From NCBI GenBank assembly GCA_945869505.1, contig CAMBOZ010000018.1, positions 1 to 19,372 on the forward strand: DNA of 19,372 nt. Reading direction: 5' to 3'. Position numbers and translations under genes: made by a program. Under the pieces are notes generated by a model. The model was not told the origin of the DNA, searched no databases, and was given only the letters and a program-made list of their open reading frames with translations. Below, one piece after another: positions 15,997-19,372 of this stretch. The number at the start of each line of letters is the position of its first letter. Within the stretch, counting starts at the first letter, position 1. Source of the DNA: Bifidobacterium breve (GTDB lineage: Bacteria > Actinomycetota > Actinomycetes > Nanopelagicales > Nanopelagicaceae).

Positions 15997-16992
15997 ATGA
16001 GTAAAGGTCTAGATCGTCGTAAGGCGATTCTTTCCGATCCAGTTGCACAGTTTGAACGTGCAGTTGAGATTCGCGAATTTGAAAATCAAATTAATGCTCT
16101 CTTCGCATCCGGAACAATTAGAGGCACAACCCACCTTTGCAACGGACAAGAAGCTCTAGCAATTGGACTTGCCAGCGTTTTGCGCACAGATGATCCAGTC
16201 TCTGCAACTTATCGAAGCCACGGTATTGCACTTGCTCTCGGCATTACGCCAGAGTCTGCAATGTCAGAAATTATGGGTAAAGCAACCGGATGTTGCGGTG
16301 GCCTCGGTGGATCAATGCACCTTTGCGATCTTGAATTAGGTTTACTTCCAACGTCTGCAATCATCGGTGGCGGTATGCCAATCGCTGCAGGTGCTGCACT
16401 TGCATTCCAGGTGCAAGGCAATGACCGAGTTGCCGTCGCTATTTTCGGTGATGGTGCAACAAATATTGGTGCATTCCACGAAACGCTAAACCTTGCAGCA
16501 ATTTGGAAACTTCCAGTTGTATTCATCTGCGATAACAATGTTTATGCAGAATACAGCCGTATTAATTTGACGACTCCGATCGAAGATCTACATATCCGCG
16601 CCGAAAGCTATGCGATGCCACATTTCGCACTCGATGGAATGGATATAGATGTTGTTCGCGAAGGAATTCAGACTGCGGTCGATCGTGCACGTTCTGGTGG
16701 CGGACCTACCTTTATCGAAGCGAAGACTTATCGCTTTGCCGGTCACTCACGTGCAGATCAAGCGCTCTATCGCCCAGAAGGTGAGCTCGATTCTTGGAAG
16801 TCACGCGATCCACTTCTTTTGCTAGAGGAGCGGGCTAAGAAGTCCGGCAAGATCACCGATGAGCAAATCGCTGATATGAAAGTTCGTAAAGCGAAAGAGA
16901 TCGAAGCAACTGTTGCTTTATGTCAGAACGCCCCTGAGCCTTCACCAAAGACCATGTTCGAAAACATCTGGAGCAGAAAGGTTAGTCAATAA
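15997..16992 (+). CDS. 2-oxoacid/acetoin dehydrogenase-type E1 component, alpha subunit
   Basis: 331 residues of the thiamine-diphosphate-binding E1 alpha family, nearest in pattern to AcoA and bacterial two-subunit pyruvate dehydrogenase E1 alpha. Visible motifs are TYRSHG (His75), GGSMHL (His108), the cofactor/Mg motif GDGATNIGAFHE beginning at 151 and closing with CDNN at about 178-181, then GPTFIEAKTYRFAGHS with the phosphorylation-loop region and YR.EGE...RDP. The ATG at 15997 sits one base after the beta stop and has GGGAGGG (15982-15988) 8 bases upstream. Whether pyruvate, acetoin, a branched-chain or another keto acid is the substrate cannot be decided by eye. Confidence 0.93.
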   Translation: MSKGLDRRKAILSDPVAQFERAVEIREFENQINALFASGTIRGTTHLCNGQEALAIGLASVLRTDDPVSATYRSHGIALALGITPESAMSEIMGKATGCCGGLGGSMHLCDLELGLLPTSAIIGGGMPIAAGAALAFQVQGNDRVAVAIFGDGATNIGAFHETLNLAAIWKLPVVFICDNNVYAEYSRINLTTPIEDLHIRAESYAMPHFALDGMDIDVVREGIQTAVDRARSGGGPTFIEAKTYRFAGHSRADQALYRPEGELDSWKSRDPLLLLEERAKKSGKITDEQIADMKVRKAKEIEATVALCQNAPEPSPKTMFENIWSRKVSQ

Positions 16993-17226
16993 ATGAGTAT
17001 CGAAATCACTATGCCGCGAGTTGCCGAAACTGTTGATTCGGTTTACCTAGTTTCTTGGTTTAAGGCTGTTGGAGATATGGTTAACGAAGGTGAAGATCTC
17101 TTGGAAGTCGAAACTGATAAAGCGCAACTTTCAGTTCCCTCCCCTGCGACGGGAAAAATAGTGGAGTTGAGATTTGCTATTGATGCTGAGATAAACACCG
17201 GCGATGTAATCGCCGTTCTTGAATAA
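16993..17226 (+). CDS. Stand-alone lipoyl-domain carrier protein
   Basis: 77 residues forming a single complete lipoyl domain. The lipoylation hairpin is EVETDKAQLSVPSPATG with Lys43 as the attachment site; the sequence resembles E2 lipoyl domains, not biotin carriers (no MKM). ITMPRVAETVDSVYLVSWFK at the N-terminus and GDVIAVLE at the end are the normal domain limits, so this is not a truncated E2. The ATG directly follows the E1 alpha TAA. No peripheral-subunit-binding domain, acyltransferase domain or dihydrolipoamide dehydrogenase follows; only 33 bases separate it from an amine dehydrogenase gene. E2 and E3 functions must come from elsewhere, or the acyl-lipoyl group has another acceptor. 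Confidence 0.9.
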   Translation: MSIEITMPRVAETVDSVYLVSWFKAVGDMVNEGEDLLEVETDKAQLSVPSPATGKIVELRFAIDAEINTGDVIAVLE

Positions 17227-17259
17227 CAACTAACGCATTAGCGCGCAATAGGAGGAGAA

Positions 17260-18246
17260 ATGGCTTCGGTTGCGATCTATGGTGCTGGCCAACTGGGACA
17301 AGCAGTAGCCACAGGATTGCGTGCGCGAGGAAATCATCGCGTCTCTGGTCCTTTTCGCCGAGAAGATCGCGAACTCGCCCTTAATTCTGGGGCTGACGTT
17401 GTTCTAATTGCGACAACCACCCTCTTTAAAGATGTTGCTGGTTACATCAGAGATGCTGTCAACGCCGGTTCTAATGTTCTGGTCTCGGCAGAAGAATGCG
17501 CATACCCGTGGGCCGTGGATAAAAAATTAGCGGATGAGCTCGATAAATTAGCGAAAGCAAAACGAGTCAGTATTGCTGGCGCTGGCGTGAATCCCGGACT
17601 CATCTTTGATGCGCTAGTTGCAACCCTTCTTGGTCCAACGCCTTCAGAGTTAAATACCGATGGCACTCCTAGAACAACGGTTGAAGTAAGGCGAACTGTA
17701 AATATCTCCGGTTTTGGTGGAACAGTTCTTCGTCGCATCGGTGTCGGCGCAACAGAGAAAGAGTTTAAAAATAAGGTCGAACGAGGCGAGATTCTGGGAC
17801 ATGCCGGGTTTCCACAATCGATGAACGTTGTTGCAGATGCGCTCGGTCTAGAAATTGAACGAATCGATAAAGTATTACTTCCCGTTCTTACCGATCGTGC
17901 GATTGATCTCCCGCAGCGATTCATTATTGATCCAGGATTTAGCGCCGGAGTTAATCAGACTTACACGGCAATTGTTAAGGGTAAGCCTTGGTTCTCTTCA
18001 CACTTCTTTGGCCACGTAGATCTTGTTGGAATAGACAGGGCTGCCAAAGATGAGATCGAGATCAGCATCGATGGAAAAGTGCATCAAACTATTTCACTTA
18101 ATCCGGGTATCGGCGCGCAAATGGGATCGCAGAATATGGTTATCAACTCGATTGAGCGAATTATTCAGGCGCAACCAGGTTGGGTAACTGTGGCAGAAAT
18201 TGCGCCAGCACTTGCTAGACGTGAAGAGAGTTTTTCTAGAAAGTAA
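17260..18246 (+). CDS. 2,4-diaminopentanoate dehydrogenase-like NAD(P)-dependent amine dehydrogenase
   Basis: 328 residues with a dihydrodipicolinate-reductase-like Rossmann fold. GAGQLG (8-13) is the nucleotide loop. NVLVSAEECAYPW, IAGAGVNPGLIFDAL and the later GVGATEKEF...GHAGFPQSM are diagnostic of the Ord/amine dehydrogenase family, whose described member oxidatively deaminates 2,4-diaminopentanoate in ornithine breakdown. No OraS/OraE aminomutase is present here, so the substrate is probably another amine or an analogous oxo/amino compound. The ATG at 17260 has AGGAGG four bases upstream. It is in line with the E1-lipoyl genes and 35 bases from the enolase-superfamily gene. An amine dehydrogenase beside amide-hydrolase-like genes hints at a nitrogen-containing substrate (inference). 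Confidence 0.83.
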   Translation: MASVAIYGAGQLGQAVATGLRARGNHRVSGPFRREDRELALNSGADVVLIATTTLFKDVAGYIRDAVNAGSNVLVSAEECAYPWAVDKKLADELDKLAKAKRVSIAGAGVNPGLIFDALVATLLGPTPSELNTDGTPRTTVEVRRTVNISGFGGTVLRRIGVGATEKEFKNKVERGEILGHAGFPQSMNVVADALGLEIERIDKVLLPVLTDRAIDLPQRFIIDPGFSAGVNQTYTAIVKGKPWFSSHFFGHVDLVGIDRAAKDEIEISIDGKVHQTISLNPGIGAQMGSQNMVINSIERIIQAQPGWVTVAEIAPALARREESFSRK

Positions 18247-18281
18247 ATGTAGTTCAATTAATCAACTAAAAGGAGCGGATG

Positions 18282-19372
18282 ATGTCGGTAAAGATAAGTA
18301 AGGTCGAGGCCTTCCCGGTTAAGTACCAAGAGCCAAATGACTCTATGGCCTGGCGTTATCTCACCTTCGTACGAATCACCGCTTCCGATGGAACTGTTGG
18401 TTGGGGCGAAGCGATTACGCAATTCCCCGGCAGCACTAAAGGAACCGCTGCCATCATTGAAGATTTGGCAGATGTAATTATTGGAAAAGATCCACTTCAT
18501 AATCTCGGCATCTGGCGCGATATTCGCAAACAGACTTGGTGGTACACATATCGCGGTGGATTGGGCCACTTCGCGCTCTCCGCAATTGATATTGCGCTCT
18601 GGGATTTGCGTGGAAAAATAACTGGTCAATCACTCATTGAGATGATCGGTAAGCGCGATAGCCAAGAAGTTACTGAAATTCCGGTGCTTGCATCAACCCA
18701 CGTTTTTAATGCAAATCTCGACGTTGAGGTTGAACGCCACGCGCGTTATGTAAAAGAGGGATACCTTGGCTTCAAAATCGGTATGGGCAAACGTGGCGAT
18801 GCGCGAGTCGGTTACGAACTAGAAAGAGATATTAACTTTGTGCGCGATCTGCGCCAAGCAGCTGGACCAGATGCCTGGATCATGATGGATCGCGGACAAT
18901 CACTTAATTGGACCTTTGAAGATGCAGTTAAGCGGGTTAGCGCATGGGAGGAGTACGGACTCAAGTGGGTGGAAGAACCATTTGAACCTTGGGAGTATGA
19001 GCAATTTAAACGCCTTCGTAACCACACTAAAGTTTTGATTGCCGGCAGCGAACGCGAATGGGATTATCGCGGTTACACCGAAACCATTAACTCTGGAACT
19101 CTCGACGTAATCGGCTGCGATGTCGGACGTGTAGAAGGAATTACAGGTGCGCTTGCGATAATTAAGTTGGTTGAAACTGCCGGACTCTGGTTTAACAGCC
19201 ACGCTTGGTCGAGTGCGATCAACACCGCGGCATCAATTGCACTTTCGGCATCGACTCCACGATGCCTGGTGCAAGAGTTGAAGCCGGATGAAAATCCAAT
19301 GCAACATGAGTTAATTACCGAACCATTCACACATAAGAATGGAAAGATCGCAGTTCCATCAAAGCCAGGACT
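18282..19372 (+). CDS. Mandelate racemase/muconate lactonizing enzyme family protein (partial, C-terminus beyond right edge)
   Basis: 363 residues are visible, most of an enolase-superfamily enzyme. GFKIGMG supplies Lys165, the second lysine of the usual KxK, with glycine replacing the first. Metal ligands are Asp203 in MMDRG, Glu231 or Glu232 in WVEEP and Glu257 in AGSERE. Asp280 in CDVGR and His307 in NSHAW form the His-Asp dyad. The Glu-Asp-His gaps of 23 and 27 residues equal those of mandelate racemase (Glu247, Asp270, His297), placing it in the MR-like subgroup of racemases and acid-sugar dehydratases. The start is ATG 18282 with AGGAG (18271-18275) 6 bases upstream; the adjoining in-frame ATG at 18279 is too close to it. 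It is last seen in the E1 operon. The likely substrate class is a hydroxy or sugar acid. Confidence 0.88.
   Translation, partial: MSVKISKVEAFPVKYQEPNDSMAWRYLTFVRITASDGTVGWGEAITQFPGSTKGTAAIIEDLADVIIGKDPLHNLGIWRDIRKQTWWYTYRGGLGHFALSAIDIALWDLRGKITGQSLIEMIGKRDSQEVTEIPVLASTHVFNANLDVEVERHARYVKEGYLGFKIGMGKRGDARVGYELERDINFVRDLRQAAGPDAWIMMDRGQSLNWTFEDAVKRVSAWEEYGLKWVEEPFEPWEYEQFKRLRNHTKVLIAGSEREWDYRGYTETINSGTLDVIGCDVGRVEGITGALAIIKLVETAGLWFNSHAWSSAINTAASIALSASTPRCLVQELKPDENPMQHELITEPFTHKNGKIAVPSKPG

Noticed and set aside
16209..16538. Minus-strand open frame of 109 codons inside the E1 alpha gene
   Set aside because: Antisense shadow of a well-conserved enzyme gene; no ribosome site or family resemblance.
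17230..17242. Inverted repeat CTAA-CGCA-TTAG after the lipoyl gene as a terminator
   Set aside because: Four-base stem without a T-run, inside what looks like a continuing operon; likely chance.
16993..17259. Lipoyl gene as the broken front of a full E2 gene
   Set aside because: The domain ends at its normal boundary, and only 33 bases containing a ribosome site separate it from the next gene; no E2 remnant fits there.
17442..17924. Minus-strand open frame of 160 codons inside the amine dehydrogenase gene
   Set aside because: Low-complexity Ser/Arg/Thr-rich product opposite a gene with diagnostic family motifs.

Overview
This window is most likely from a small-genome actinobacterium with modest GC, perhaps a planktonic freshwater or marine lineage. 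That is an inference from the slightly AT-leaning but fully coding sequence, tight gene packing, GTG starts and one leaderless-looking start; no marker gene in the window settles it. No rRNA, tRNA, CRISPR array, insertion sequence or phage gene was seen, and no stretch over 300 bases lacks a gene.

Layout: (1) bases 1-2315, minus strand, hold a core-metabolism gene, pyruvate phosphate dikinase (ppdK), cut by the left edge. (2) A 228-base regulatory gap separates it from three head-to-tail paralogues (2544-6787, plus strand) of the neutral/alkaline ceramidase fold. (3) A DMT permease (minus) diverges from an SDR dehydrogenase plus MFS permease pair (7709-9737, plus). (4) A sugar-isomerase-type TIM barrel and a KduD-like SDR form a minus-strand pair with an ATGA overlap (9703-11333). 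(5) Diverging from that pair, another SDR and a fourth ceramidase-fold protein run plus (11450-13735). (6) A family III CoA-transferase runs minus (13742-14872). (7) From a clear promoter at 14914-14942, a plus-strand series encodes thiamine-diphosphate dehydrogenase E1 beta, E1 alpha, a free-standing lipoyl carrier, a 2,4-diaminopentanoate-dehydrogenase-like amine dehydrogenase and an enolase-superfamily enzyme cut by the right edge.

Everything right of ppdK reads as one catabolic island built in several short divergent units: two permeases, four cytoplasmic metal-hydrolase paralogues, three SDRs, an isomerase, a racemase/dehydratase-type enzyme, an amine dehydrogenase, a CoA-transferase and an acyl-generating E1 complex. 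A plausible reading (inference) is uptake and dismantling of a family of related small amide- or ester-containing, polyhydroxylated or amino-polyol compounds, with the products funnelled to acyl-CoA and keto acids. The substrate is not readable from the sequence.

The strongest novelty is the ceramidase-fold set. All four lack a signal peptide and the usual C-terminal domain and keep most of the zinc-site pattern. Three of the four replace the ceramidase nucleophile serine by alanine, and one of those three also replaces the first zinc histidine by glutamine. They are therefore unlikely to be ceramidases in the usual sense.
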